In this document: positions 1 through 11,067 of the stretch, one piece after another
How positions within the stretch are numbered: position 1 is the stretch's first letter
Layout: every line of letters starts with the position of its first letter
DNA from: Cryptomeria japonica
Lineage: Eukaryota > Streptophyta > Pinopsida > Cupressales > Cupressaceae
Direction: 5' to 3'
NCBI RefSeq assembly: GCF_030272615.1
Contig: NC_081413.1
Location: 162,128,849 to 162,192,848 of the forward strand
Length of the DNA stretch: 64,000 nucleotides
The notes under the pieces: generated by a model
What the model was told of the DNA's origin: nothing
What the model saw: only the letters and a program-made list of their open reading frames with translations
Database searches by the model: none
Program-made: the position numbers and the translations under genes

Positions 1-1655
1 AACCGAGGTTTATTGACAACGCTGGCAGAGAGGTGGCACAATGATATGAACACATTTCACTTGGTGACTGATGAGATAATAGTCACACCCGAGGACTGCT
101 ATCAGATTCTGTGGATTCCTGTGGTTGGGGCTCTATTGCCTTATGAGTAGACTGAGGGTGGGACAGAGGCTCTCCGCCGCATCTTCCAGGATGATGAGAT
201 TAGTGGTTATGAGATCTCATAGCAGGAGTTTTTGGATTTAGGTTACGCTCCGTTGCCATCTGTATTAGCTGGTTTTATTGGTGGGTCTTTGTGTCCCAAC
301 TATAGGTTGAAGGGACTAGTCGTTGGATGGGGATTGGTGACGTAGGTTTGCATGGGGCTCATGCATGTTGGTCCATCTATACAGAGAGATTCACCAAGTG
401 GTATATCTAGGATACACTAGTTTATCAGCTAGGGTGACATTATTATAGGTGTGGGCCTGGGAGCATATTCCCGTGTTGAGACGACTTGTAGACATAGATA
501 GGCTAGTTGGTCGGGCTTATGCTTATCGGTACATAGGTGTAGTTGTCTAGCGTAAGCTGGGAAAATAGAACATTGGCAAAGGGCACTAGATGATATCTAT
601 ACGATCATTTGGAGACTGTATATGGATTGTGAGGTGTGAGTAGAGGATGGGCTAGAGATGCCCTATGTATATATGTCGAGGTACCTAATTGGGTGGATGC
701 CCTTTATCATTGATCGATTCTTGCACAGTCATGTTCAATGACAATATGGTAGACAATAAGGTATGCCACAGGGAGCCTATTTATATGCTCATTGGCTATA
801 GGATGTGCCATAGTGGGGACCTACTCTAGATAGCGTAGCAGTAGTTGAGGAGTACATATCACTAGAAGGACAGATTTGGGATTATGGGGCTGGGGCTGTT
901 GATGCTGGGATGACAAAGGAGTTTTTAGCCTACTTCATGGCACATGCAGTGACATGTATATCTGAACGGGCAGAGCTACTTCCTGCTTTTGATGATGATG
1001 AGGATGAGAAACCATAGAGGTGAGGGGGAGATAGGCAGAGAGATGAGGAGCGAGAGGAGGTAGGAGAGGGAGGTGGAGACAGTGGAGGAGGTGGTGGAGG
1101 AGGAGGGAGAGGTGTTGGAGATAGAGGGAGAGGGGGTGGAGATAGAGGGAGAGGTGGTGGAGATAGGGTGAGAGGTCTCATGCTTGGTGTTGGTGGGGTT
1201 TTTAGGGTAGGTGTGGTGGATGATATAGAGGATGATAGGTGACCTACCAAGAGGAGGAGATCTAATGTTCTACTTCCACTGGCACCTTAGACATGAATAG
1301 GTGTGGGTGGGGCCATGACATAGGTACCCATTCAGATTAGGGTTCACACCCATTAATAGGATTCATAGATTAGAGTGTTAAGGTTTCAGTGCAATAGCTA
1401 CAGGCACAGGTGTTAGCGCAACAACATCAGATTACACAGTTTATCATAGAGTGGGATATGGAGATAGAGCATTGGGGTTGGGTAGAAGCCCTTGCTAACA
1501 AGTTAGAGAGAGCGATGGCTAGTACCATAGTTCTGGACATGCTGAGAGAGATACGATACTCAGCCAAAGAGGCTGAGTATTATAAGTGTCTATATGAGGA
1601 GGTGGTCCCTGGAGATCATAGAGCTCCTAGCTATGCTGTAGTTGCATTGAGTTGA
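1..1655 (+). pseudogene. Plant mobile domain (PMD) protein pseudogene
   Basis: Frame 1 from the first base reads as a plant mobile domain like that of MAIL1/phosphatase-7-long-form homologues: a leucine-rich start followed by AERWHNDMNTFHL, then PEDCYQILWIPVVG, and later PYVYMSRYLIGWMPFIIDRF. Many in-frame stops interrupt it, several at positions where Gln or Trp is expected. A Gly/Arg-rich tract follows (about 1030-1170). The C-terminal part is in another frame: codons 1410-1655 give an alpha-helical stretch with KLERAMAS and LREIRYSAKEAEYYKCLYEE. The 5' end is outside the window. It lies antisense to gypsy element G1 on the 3' side of its integrase. Antisense extra ORFs are known from Tat-lineage elements, so it may belong to G1; a dead host PMD gene is the alternative. 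Family call fairly sure; ownership uncertain. Confidence 0.6.
1021..1170 (+). repeat. Purine-rich GGA/GAG low-complexity tract
   Basis: Imperfect GGA, GGT and GAG triplets encode a Gly/Arg/Glu-rich linker in the PMD pseudogene frame. On the other strand it gives a proline-rich open frame that is only a shadow. Confidence 0.8.
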
Positions 1656-1866
1656 TCCAGCTGCAGTCATATGAGGATAGAGAGCAGAGGAGTTACATGG
1701 CCTGCCTAATGTGATCCACTTGGTGGAGATCTAGGAGCTGGAACATCTACTATCAGACTGTCTGCCTTAGGAGATAGTCATACCTGAGAGACCTGTCTCT
1801 ATTGTTTTTTATCACTTTGTTGTATTTTGACAAACATGATATCCCTTGTACATTTCGACCAATTTT

Positions 1867-1869
<3 letters not shown>

Positions 1870-1907
<38 letters not shown>
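1870..1907. repeat. (TA)n microsatellite
   Basis: About 19 perfect TA dinucleotides. Confidence 0.97.
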
Positions 1908-1912
<5 letters not shown>

Positions 1913-2112
1913 TGATTTTCTTTGATCCCCATGTGATGTGTTATTGATGATGATTGATGTATGATATGAAATATGTTTTGATATGATGATTCTATGAGGA
2001 TGATTTGATGCTTAGACAATAATGCTCTTGATTTTGATCATTATGTGAATGTATGATTCATGATGGAATAGGTGAGAATGTGATGATGTATTGCATTGAT
2101 TACTTTGATTTA

Positions 2113-2200
2113 TGAGATGTATCTTGAAAATGAGATGTATGATAATGATAATGATATGAGATGTATCTTGAAAATGAGATATATGATAATGATAATGATA
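2113..2200. repeat. 44-bp tandem duplication
   Basis: Two adjacent copies, 2113-2156 and 2157-2200, nearly identical, each containing a short run of ATAATG units. It lies in GAT-rich non-coding sequence between the PMD pseudogene and G1 integrase. Confidence 0.85.
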
Positions 2201-2319
2201 TGAGACTAATACAAGATGAAATGCGATTTAAAGATGATATGCAACTAAATGCAAGTTTAAAATGATATGAAACTAAATGCTCATGTTAATTTTGTCATTG
2301 TCATTCCTATTTAGTCACT

Positions 2320-3245
2320 TGTTTGTGCTCTTTTTTTTTAATCATTGAGCTTTTGATATGTTTAAAGTTTATACAAGCATCATGGTATAATTTGAACCAT
2401 AATGACCCGAGTATAACTTACATGGATTTTGATATTGCAAGACGACACAAGCATCAAGGTATAATTGAACTAAGATGACCTGAGTGTTGCTTCCGTGAAA
2501 CATACAAGAGTTAACCATTTGTATGTGGAAAGTGGAAAATACCTTCAATGATATGTTTCCAATCATGTCTAAACACAAATTTACACCATACAAATTATCA
2601 CCTCATAGACAGAAAACCAAAGAAAAAAATCAGATTCCTTCATCGCTTCTCTAGCTCAGTGCATCCTTGAGTAGCTTAGGAGATCTAATGATTCAAAAAT
2701 TAAGATAAAAAATAGTCAAAAATTCATGCTATAAATGTAAACAAATCATAATTTATAAAATCATCCATCATGTGTGTGTTAAAGTTACAGTTGGAGAATG
2801 ATCTTGTTTTCTAGCCTGATGAGCAGTTTTTGACATTGGTTCTCTAGTATACTGCGATCCTTGTTTGTTGTTGCCAGAATGCTAAAGTGAAAGGAATGCT
2901 ACCCCTAGTCATAGATATTTATCGATGTAGATATATACACATTGATCACCAAGCCATGGTGGGATATGATATGGGTAACTATTTTTTGATAATCAAGGAT
3001 AGTGACTATGCTAAGTATGTATGGGATAATGCTGTGTGTACAAGTGTGCTAGCAATGGCTATTAGCTGAGACTAGATGGCTCAAAGATATAAGTACTTAT
3101 AGATAGAGGAGCTGTTCTCTCACAAATAGCGTCTATTGCCAGGTTTTCACTACTTGTTTTTATTGCACTTTTTGGTTTGTTTCTTTTTTTTTCTAATTTT
3201 TTGATTTTTTTTGCTTTTTTTTTCTTGATCCGTGCATTGGATGAC
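2320..3245 (-). other. G1 3' non-coding region
   Basis: No gene seen. On the minus strand this follows G1 integrase and so is its 3' untranslated region. Positions 2345-2700 resemble 29810-30180 inside element S (both carry CATCAAGGTATAATTGAAC and a CATCCTTGAGT block), which shows that S derives from a G1-like element. It also holds a TTGCCAGGTTTTCAC motif (3136-3150), also found in G2 and N, and a CCATGGTGGG motif (about 2955-2964). T-rich stretches lie at 3180-3230. The stretch 1656-2320 is GAT-rich and shows nothing else. Confidence 0.6.
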
Positions 3246-4664
3246 TCAAGTGTAGAACTTATTCAGATGGATGTTGTTGGTTGGTTCATTGAGCATGCCC
3301 CCTTTTGAAGTTGACAACTGATATGCTCCTAATCTATAGGCTAATATGATGACAAAGGGACCCAACCAGTTAGGCTCAAACTTCCCCTTATTTTCTCGAT
3401 CTTGCTGATTTATGGGATTTTCCTTTAGTACGAGATCACTGACTTTGAAATCCCTTGGGATGACTTTGTGATTATAGCTTTTGCACATTTGCTATTGATA
3501 TGCTTTGAGATGGTCATAGGAATGTTGTCATTTTTCATCAAGAATCTCTAGTTCATGCAACCTGTTTACTTGATATTCCTCATCTAGTATGAGGCCCTTC
3601 ACAAATCCTCCGAGAGAGGGGATTTCTACCTCAAGAGGTAGAACTACTTCTGAACCATACACCAATGAATATGGCCTAGCCCCTATAGGTGTCTAGATGC
3701 TAGTCCTATATGTGCAAAGTGCCAGATTGAGTTGTACATGCCAGTCCTTGCCTACATCATTTACTGTTTTCTTGAGGATTTTCAGGATTGTTTTGTTTGA
3801 TGCCTTTGCTTGACCATTTCCTTGTGGGTAGTATGGTGTGGACAAGTGATCTTGTATTTTTAATCATTCACATAGCTCTTGTACATCTTGATTCTTAAAA
3901 GGACACCCGTTGTCTATGGTGATGGAACTAGGAATGCCATATCTGCAAATGAAATAATTGAGAATGAATGATGAGATCTATTTTCCAGTTATAGTGGTCA
4001 TCGGGACTACTTCAATCCACTTGGTGAAATACTCTATTGCAGTGATAATGAACTTATACCCATTCTAATATGAAGGATGAATTTTCCCTACCAAATCAAG
4101 TCCCCATTGATAGAAAGGCCAAGATGTGGTGAATGGTTGTAGCTCTTGTGCTGGTGCATGGATAAGATTGTCATGAATTTGGCATTTAGGACATTTCTTA
4201 GCAAATTAATAGGACTCTCTTTCCATTGTTGGCCTATAATATCCCATTCTCAAAAGTTTCTTAGCGAGAGTAGGACCACTTGAATGTGTACCACAGATAC
4301 CCTCATGAAGCTAGTGTAAGGAAGAGTCAGATTCATTATGATCGAGACATCAAAGAAGAGTACCATCTAGACCTCCTCGGTAAAGTGTTTTAGTGGTTAA
4401 GGTATAGCGAGAGGCTTTCTAGATGAAGCTGCATTTTTGGTTGTGAGATAGGTCGAATGGGAAAGTATGGTTTTTGATATAATCATGGATTTTCTTGTAT
4501 AGAGGTGAGTCCGAATTGGTTAGGGCATAGATGACTTGGGATGCGGAATTGTTATAGGTTGGAGACAACAATTGCTCTATCAGGAACTCACAACGACTCT
4601 GTTTATCTAGAATTTGTAGTAGTGAAGTGATAGTGGCCATTGCATCGACAACTCTATTGTCCAA
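3246..4664 (-). pseudogene. G1 integrase (degenerate)
   Basis: The minus strand reads through the linker and zinc-binding region (4419-4664), the catalytic core (about 3540-4130, with YFTKWIEVVP, IDNGCPFKNQDV and YYPQGNGQAKA) and the C-terminal domain (3246-3488, with SYNHKVIPRDFKVSDLVL and NWLGPFVI). It would join element cDNA to the host chromosome. Several frameshifts and stops break it. The last catalytic acidic residue of the D-D-E triad, expected as Glu in GQAE, is Lys (codon at 3804-3806), and the first Asp appears as Glu. G2 integrase has the same Lys. Family certain; activity impossible. Confidence 0.88.
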
Positions 4665-4679
4665 TCTTGGGATTCACTC

Positions 4680-5042
4680 AAAGGTGATGTGCATAAAGTA
4701 CTATTTGAGATCATCCACCATTCTCTTGTAACGCATTGGCTTATCATCCTTTGTCTGATATTCATCATTGATCTATTTGATAACTATTTGAGAATCCCCA
4801 TAGACTCTCAATTCTGTGATTCTCCATTCCACAACCATTTTGATTCCTATTACCAGGGCTTCATATTCAACAATGTTGTTGGTGCATGGAAACATCAGTT
4901 TATAAGATCTTGGAATTGTGTGACCCTCTAGAGTGACAAAAAGGATGCCTAAACCCAATCCATGTTGTGTATAGGATCCATCAAAGTAAAGGGTCCATTG
5001 CTTGGGTGTGCCAATGAGTACATCCATGTCTGGAAATTCCAC
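4680..5042 (-). pseudogene. G1 archaeal-type second RNase H domain
   Basis: Minus-strand reading gives TLYFDGSYTQHGLGLGILF, then NNIVEYEALVIGIKM and RVYGDSQIVIK, the DGS, NxxEYEA and GDSQ signatures of the extra RNase H in Tat-lineage elements. It lies between RNase H and integrase. The catalytic residues survive in this fragment, but surrounding frames are broken. A separate job from the RT-linked RNase H is not established. Confidence 0.87.
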
Positions 5043-5099
5043 TTGTAGTGGTTGTTGGTCAAGTAGTGGTGCTTCTGCAACATGATCTACAATTACCTA

Positions 5100-5877
5100 T
5101 CCTTTTATAGCCCGACGTTCTATGTACTATATATCAAACTCACTGAGAATCATGACCCACTTAGCCAATCGTCCTGTGAGAGCTACCTTGTTGAGTAAAA
5201 ACTTGAGAGGATCAATTTTTGCTACCAGCTTGATTGTATGGGCTAGCATATAGTGGCAAAACTTTTGAGAGGCGAACACCACTGCTAAGGAAGCCTTCTC
5301 AATGAATGTATAATTTGGCTCATATCCGTTCAAATTTCTATTGACGCAATAAATAGCCTATTATTTGCCTTCTGGATCTTCTTGTGTTATTAGTGCCCCC
5401 AATGATACTTATGTTGTTGATATATATAGAATGAGCGGCTTGCCTGCTATCGGTGGTACCAAAATAGGTAGATTCTTTAGATATTGTTTGAGCTTGTGAA
5501 ATGATTCCACACACTTGTCTTCCCATTTGAAAGGTATATCTTATGAAGCAGATGATTGAATGGGAGACATTTATCTGTCAATTGAGCTATAAATCATCTG
5601 ATGGATTGCAGCCATCCTTGCAGAGATCTGAGTTGGCTAATGTTCTTGGGAGGTGGCATTTCCATGATATCCTATACCTTTGTTGGATCTACTTCAGTGC
5701 CCTTTTTTGACACAATGTAGCCTAACAATTTGCCTGATGTGACCCCGAAGACACACTTCTTAGGGTTTAGTCTGACCTTGAATTGCTCCAATCTTTGAAA
5801 TATTTAATCTAGTATGCCCAAATGTTCTCTTCGGGTGAATGATTTCGCCAGCAAATCATCCATATAGTGTTGCCATT
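5100..5877 (-). pseudogene. G1 RT C-terminal half and RNase H (split gene, part 2)
   Basis: Starting at 5877 the minus strand resumes the RT right after the insertion: MDDLLAKS, then LNPKKCVFGVTSGKLLGYIV (RT thumb), MEMPPPKNISQLRSLQG, and RNase H remnants (5127-5333) with PNYTFIEKASLAVVFASQKF and GRLAKWVMILSEFDI. Several stops sit where close copies have Gln or Arg; frameshifts occur near 5340-5530. The N-terminal half is at 14684-15250, so C1 separates the two halves by 8.8 kb. Confidence 0.88.
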
Positions 5878-7531
5878 GAGTTGTCATTCATGTCAACTAG
5901 TATTGTAGGCTATCGGTAGGGGTATGCCATCCGGTATAAAGAAGATTGAACTAGCATATGAAGTTGTGTTTTGGCATGATAAGTTTTAGCTGTTAGAAAG
6001 GTTGGTTGTTTTTCTTGTGATAATGTTTGTGATAAAGAGGCCGAGTGACAAAGATATCACAAACCATCAGAGGTGAAGATGTGTTATTGGTGTAGTTTGC
6101 ACTACCAGTTTGCAGAAAGAGAAGGTCTCACTGGTAAGAGCTTGTGCCGGTATGAGTTTGTTGAATGTTCAAGTTTAAACGGACCTTGCATCAGTGAGCT
6201 GAGTGTATGCCAATGTGATACTATGTGGAGTTGAGGTGAAAATCATGTAGAGGTCAGTGAAGTTTCCATCGACATGGTTGTTGGAGCAGTTAGTCGACAT
6301 TAATGAAACAAACAAAAATCACGAGTCAATAATAGATTGATGCGGCTCAAGGAATAAGGAATGACAAAGAAAGATCAGGGAGTTTTTGGTGCCTAGATCA
6401 AAGCAAAGAAATCAGATTGTAAGAGGACCTCGAGAAGAAAACAACTAGGTCATAAATGAGTCGACAAATTTCAAGGCCAAAAATCATGGTCGGGATTGCT
6501 ATCTTTAGCAAATATGCATTTGATGATGGAAAACATGTAAAGATGCATTCCTCCAATGCAAGGCATATTGGATCAGATGTGATAAAGATTTGATCATTGG
6601 AAGAAACCCTAACCACCTAAAATTGAATTGTTTTTTGGCGAGAAAGTCTGAAGTTTAAATAAAGCAACTTAAGATAGATAGTGTAGCTGCTAAAGAGTGA
6701 AGGTAAGTGTAAAATTGTTGTCTAAAAGCCAAAGAGAAAAACACTTGAAGTGTTTATGAGTGAAGAATGTACCAGCAAGGAGAACAAGGGTAAACTAGTG
6801 TAAGGAACAAACTGGCAGAGTTAGCATAGGATGCAGAGGTGAGAATCTGAAGGAAGCAACATCTGATAAAGAGTGATCAGTGTGAGTTGAATTGGGAAGA
6901 CATTGTGAGGGGACTTAGAAAAGTTAGAATCAGTAGCAAAGCAAAGTTGCAGAGTGTGTGGAGGAAACATAGACTAATAAGGTTTAAACTGGTAGAGCAT
7001 AATATTATAAGGTTGCAAAACTTATTTTGCAACAGGGATCTCATTTGTATAACTGAGTTTTAGATTGTTTTCACTGAGTTGGTTCTTAGTGCAGGGGTTG
7101 TAGCTCCTTTAGGTTGTAGCCTATAATTTATGAAGGGGTTGGTGCTCCTTTGAGTTGGTGTTCATAAATCAGAGTTTGATGCTCCTTGGGTTGGTGCCCT
7201 AAAATTATAATAACATCTTTTACATTGTGAGGCTAGATTGGAGCAGAAGATCTCTAGCAGCTATTCTCACCAAGATTTTTCCCACATTGGGTTTTCCTCA
7301 TATATCTAGTGTTGTGTGATACATTCTTGTGTATGAGTTATGTTGATGTTATATAAAATCCTTTCACACACTTAGTTTTCACTATTTGAGTTACCGGTTA
7401 GCACTCAATTTGTTGTATATATTACCAGTTAGCACTCAATTTGTTGTATATATTACCAGTATATCCCTGTTGAAGAAAAAGTGTTTAAATCACTGATTCA
7501 CCCCCCTCTCAGTGATCCATTGTGTCCAACA
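5878..7531 (+). repeat. C1 5' LTR
   Basis: 1654 bp, TGTTG...CAACA, paired with 12998-14683. A possible TATA box, TATATAAAAT, lies near 7350. Five ACCGGT sites present in the 3' LTR are all changed here by transitions. Confidence 0.94.
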
Positions 7532-7533
7532 AT

Positions 7534-7545
7534 TGGTATCAGAGC
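7534..7545 (+). promoter_or_regulatory. C1 primer binding site (tRNA-Met type)
   Basis: TGGTATCAGAGC, two bases after the 5' LTR, matches the 3' end of plant initiator tRNA-Met, the usual copia primer. Confidence 0.93.
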
Positions 7546-7606
7546 ATAGTTACCCTATTTTGTCAAAGTGTTCTCTAGCTTGGGTAGATCCTATCAAGTG
7601 TTCACA

Positions 7607-9739
7607 ATGGAAATAAATGAATTTGCCTCCTCAAAAGCCCCTATGTTTGATGGTGTCAACTATGCATTTTGGAGTAGAAGAATGGAAACCTATTTTTCCT
7701 CTCTAGGGTGTGATGTATGGATGTTGGTTGTGAATGGGTATACAATCCCTAATAATCCCCCTATTGATCCAAATGCTAAGAAGGAATATGAGAAAAATGC
7801 TAAAGCTAAAAATGCCATTCTTAGTGGGTTAACTGATAATGAGTTTGTTAAAGTCATGTAGTGCTCCTCTACCAAAGAAACTTGGGATAAGTTGCATAAG
7901 ATATTTGAAGGCAATGCTAAAGTCAAGGAAGACAAGTTACAGACATTGAGAGAACAACTTGAGGGTTTGAAGATGAAAGATGAAGAGAAGATTGCTGACT
8001 ATCTCCAAAGGATTGATGAAACAAAAAACACCATTAGAGGGCTTGGAGAAGAAATAAAAGATGAGGTGGTAGTGAAGAAAGTACTTAGATCTCTTACATC
8101 TAAGTATGATACAAAGTTCTTAGAAACAGAAGAAGCAAAAGATATGAAAGTCTTTACAATGGATGAGTTGTATGGTTCCATAACTGCTTATGAGATGAGG
8201 ATTGTTGGTACTGAGGCTTTGAAGAAAGAAGTTGCATTCAAAACATCAAGAAAAGGAAAAGAAGAGTCTACTCATGATGCAACTGGTGAAGACTCTGATA
8301 ACATCATGGAAAACTTTGTTAGAAGACTCAAGACGGGTTTAGGAAAATACAAAGGCAAGTTGCCTTTGAAATGTTTCAACTGTAGAAAGATTGGACATTT
8401 TGCTGCTAAATGTCCCCATGGTGATAAGAATGAAGATGATAAATCAAGTGGTATCAGATCATACGGCAAGGACAAGAAGAAGAATATCTACCGACATGGT
8501 AGAAGAGGCTACTAGAAGTAGAGTAGTCTTTACACACATGAAAATGATACCACAGACGAGGAAAGTGCCTCAGATGACTATTGCATTGAAGATGAAGTCA
8601 AAGAAAACCTTTTTATGGCTCAAGAGGTTCTAATACGTGAAGAAGGAGAAGTAGATCTTAAAGCAGAGCTCATCAGCGCCTTTGGAGAGTTGAAGAAAAC
8701 AAGAAAAGATCTGAAGAAGGTGAAAAAGGCTACAACTGAAGAACAAGAAATTTTGGAAGAATCTCTTGAAGAATCTAAGAAAACAATTACAGATCTAAAA
8801 CTTCAATTGGAAGAGGCCAATAGGACCTATGAAGTTACTAGTACCAGTCTGAGTGAAAAGGAAAAGGAGCATCATAATCTAGAAGAAGAAATAAAAGTGA
8901 GAAGCAAATATGAAGGCAACATTGAAGCCCTGGACAAGATGTTGAGCAAACAGAAGCAATCTAAAGATACTGGTGGCTTAGGTTTTCAAGAAGGTCAAAG
9001 TTCAAACAACAAAGAGACATCTGGTAAGGAGATACAATTCACTTCTTCAAATGAAGGTGAGGAGAAGAAGACATTCATGATAAGCAAGGATACCGACATG
9101 AAGACATATGCAAATGCTGCTAGAATCTGCCACACAAACCTGTATATTCAATCAATGAACCAAAGACCATATTCAATGTACTGAAATGCAAATCCAAGGA
9201 GAAATGCAAGTGTTGATCATGAAGGATTCACCAGAGTTATTAGCCTGAAAGGAAGACCCCCAGTGATGTAATCATTTGCAAGTTCAAGATAACCTAACCG
9301 GTATGTTCCAAATTTCCATTGTCATTGTCACTGGTGTAATAAATTTGGTCATAAAATGGTAGATTCTAGGAAAATGAATCTAAACCCTAGTTTTGAGAGT
9401 AGAAACTCATTTGTTGCATTACAAAGAATGAATGTCACATGTTATAATTGCAATGAGTTTGGTCACAAGAGTTATGAATGTAGGAGTAATATGCAAATGT
9501 CCTATAAGAATGCTTTGAGTACATCTTATAGTGCTAATGTGAAATGTTATAAGTGTCAAAATTTTGGTCACATAGCAAGGTATTGTAAGATAACAATTGA
9601 CAAGAAAAAGAAAATAGTACCTGATGAGAAGTTAGGAACAAAACCGGAACACAAAGTGACAGAAGAGGAAAAGAAAGAAGAGAAACAGGTTTGGGTAGAG
9701 AAGGAGAAAAACAAGATAGAGTCCAGCCTTATTGTGTAG
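7607..9739 (+). pseudogene. C1 gag with coiled coil and zinc knuckles
   Basis: I chose the start at 7607 (MEINEFASSKAPMFDGVN) because it is the first Met before the conserved copia gag N-terminus; an upstream Met at 7568 is in the same frame. Order: gag core with YAFWSRRMETYFSS and TKETWDKL (7607-8300), CCHC knuckle CFNCRKIGHFAAKC (about 8375-8416), a Lys/Glu-rich coiled coil (8615-8960), then three further knuckles, the first degenerate (about 9330-9370), then CYNCNEFGHKSYEC and CYKCQNFGHIARYC. Gag coats the RNA in virus-like particles. All parts share one frame; stops at 7859, 8513, 9182 and others interrupt it. The coiled coil plus multiple knuckles resembles Tork-like plant copia elements. 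Confidence 0.9.
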
Positions 9740-11067
9740 ACTGCTCTACATGTTGATAGGAGGAATCTATGGGTAGTTGATAGTGGTTGCTCAAATCACA
9801 TGACCAAAGAAAAGAAAAATTTCATCAAGCTTGATGATTGGAATGGTGGTTCAGTCTGGTTTGGTGACAACTCCTCCATCAAGATCAAAGGCTGGGGTAC
9901 ACTGAGTAGTGATGGCAAGCTCACGGCTCATGATGTGTACTATGTGGAAGGACTGAAGCATAACCTACTAAGTGTAAGTTAGATGTGTGACAAAGGGTAA
10001 AAGTTAACATTTGACTCTATTGATTGTCAAATAAGAAAGCAGAGTACTGGTCAAGTTGTGGCAAAAGGAAAGAGGATAGATGGTAATGTCTATAATCTGA
10101 AAGAATGTTACGAGTCCCAATGCATGATGGGATAAGTTGATGAAAGTTGGTTGTGGCACCGAAGATTAGGCCATGTGAACTTTGATAATTTGGTTAAGAT
10201 AAGCAAGAACAAGTGTGTGAGAAACATACCTCAGATCATAAAACTGGCAAGCACATTCTGTGATGAATGTGTCAGAGGTAAGCAAGCAAAGGAATATAAC
10301 ACCTCAAGACCTTTGGAGTTGATACATACAGACTTATGTGGGACAACAAGGACAAGAGAATTGGTTGGTGAAAGGTATTTCATGTTGCTCATAGATGATT
10401 ACTCTAGAATGACTTGGGTAACCTTCCTACATGATAAGTCACAAGCATTTGAGAGATTCAATATTTTCCGGAAGATGGTAGAAAATGAAAGTGGGTACCT
10501 TGCAAAATGCTTAAGATCAGACCGGGGTGGAGAATTTTCTTCCAATGAGTTTGTTGACTACTATGAGCGACATGGAATCCGAATAAATTATTCAGGTGCA
10601 AGGACACCTCAACAAAATGGGGTCATAGAGAGGAAAAATAGGATAGTGAAGGGGATAGTGAAGGAGATGGCTAGGACAATGTTGAATGAGGCCAAGATAC
10701 CGAATATATACTAGAAGCAAGTAGTTCATACTGTAGTCTACACATTAAACCGGGTACAATTAAGAGTGAACAATAGAATGACTCCTTATGAGTTATGGTA
10801 TGAAAGGAAACCATCACTCAAGCACTTCAGAGTGTTTAGAAGTAAGTGTTTCATCAAGAGAGATGTTGATGGATTAGGAAGTTTTGATTCCTAGAGTGAT
10901 GAAGGAATCTTCATGGGATACTCAACCAATAGTAAAGCCTACAAATGCTACAACAAGAGATTGAGAAAGGTGGTTGAGAGTATAAATGTGAGAATAGATG
11001 AAGACTCACATAGAGTAAAATATACATCGACACCTTACATTGATGATTCAGATGTTGAATATGAATA
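9740..11067 (+). pseudogene. C1 protease and integrase
   Basis: The aspartic protease signature WVVDSGCSNHMT (catalytic Asp codon at 9779) starts this part, followed by DVYYVEGLKHNLLSVS. Integrase follows: zinc-binding HRRLGH and CDEC (10152-10290), then the catalytic core with HTDLCG, LRSDRGGEFSSNEF and GARTPQQNGVIERKNR, keeping all three acidic residues D, D, E, and MTPYELWYERKPSLKHFRVF. It would cut the polyprotein and insert the cDNA. It is in the same frame as gag. Stops occur where Gln or Trp is expected, for example the codon at 10712 replacing the Trp of the usual YWK. Confidence 0.92.

Noticed and set aside
930-1250. Proline-rich minus-strand frame.
   Set aside because: Shadow of the Gly/Arg-rich tract of the plus-strand PMD pseudogene.
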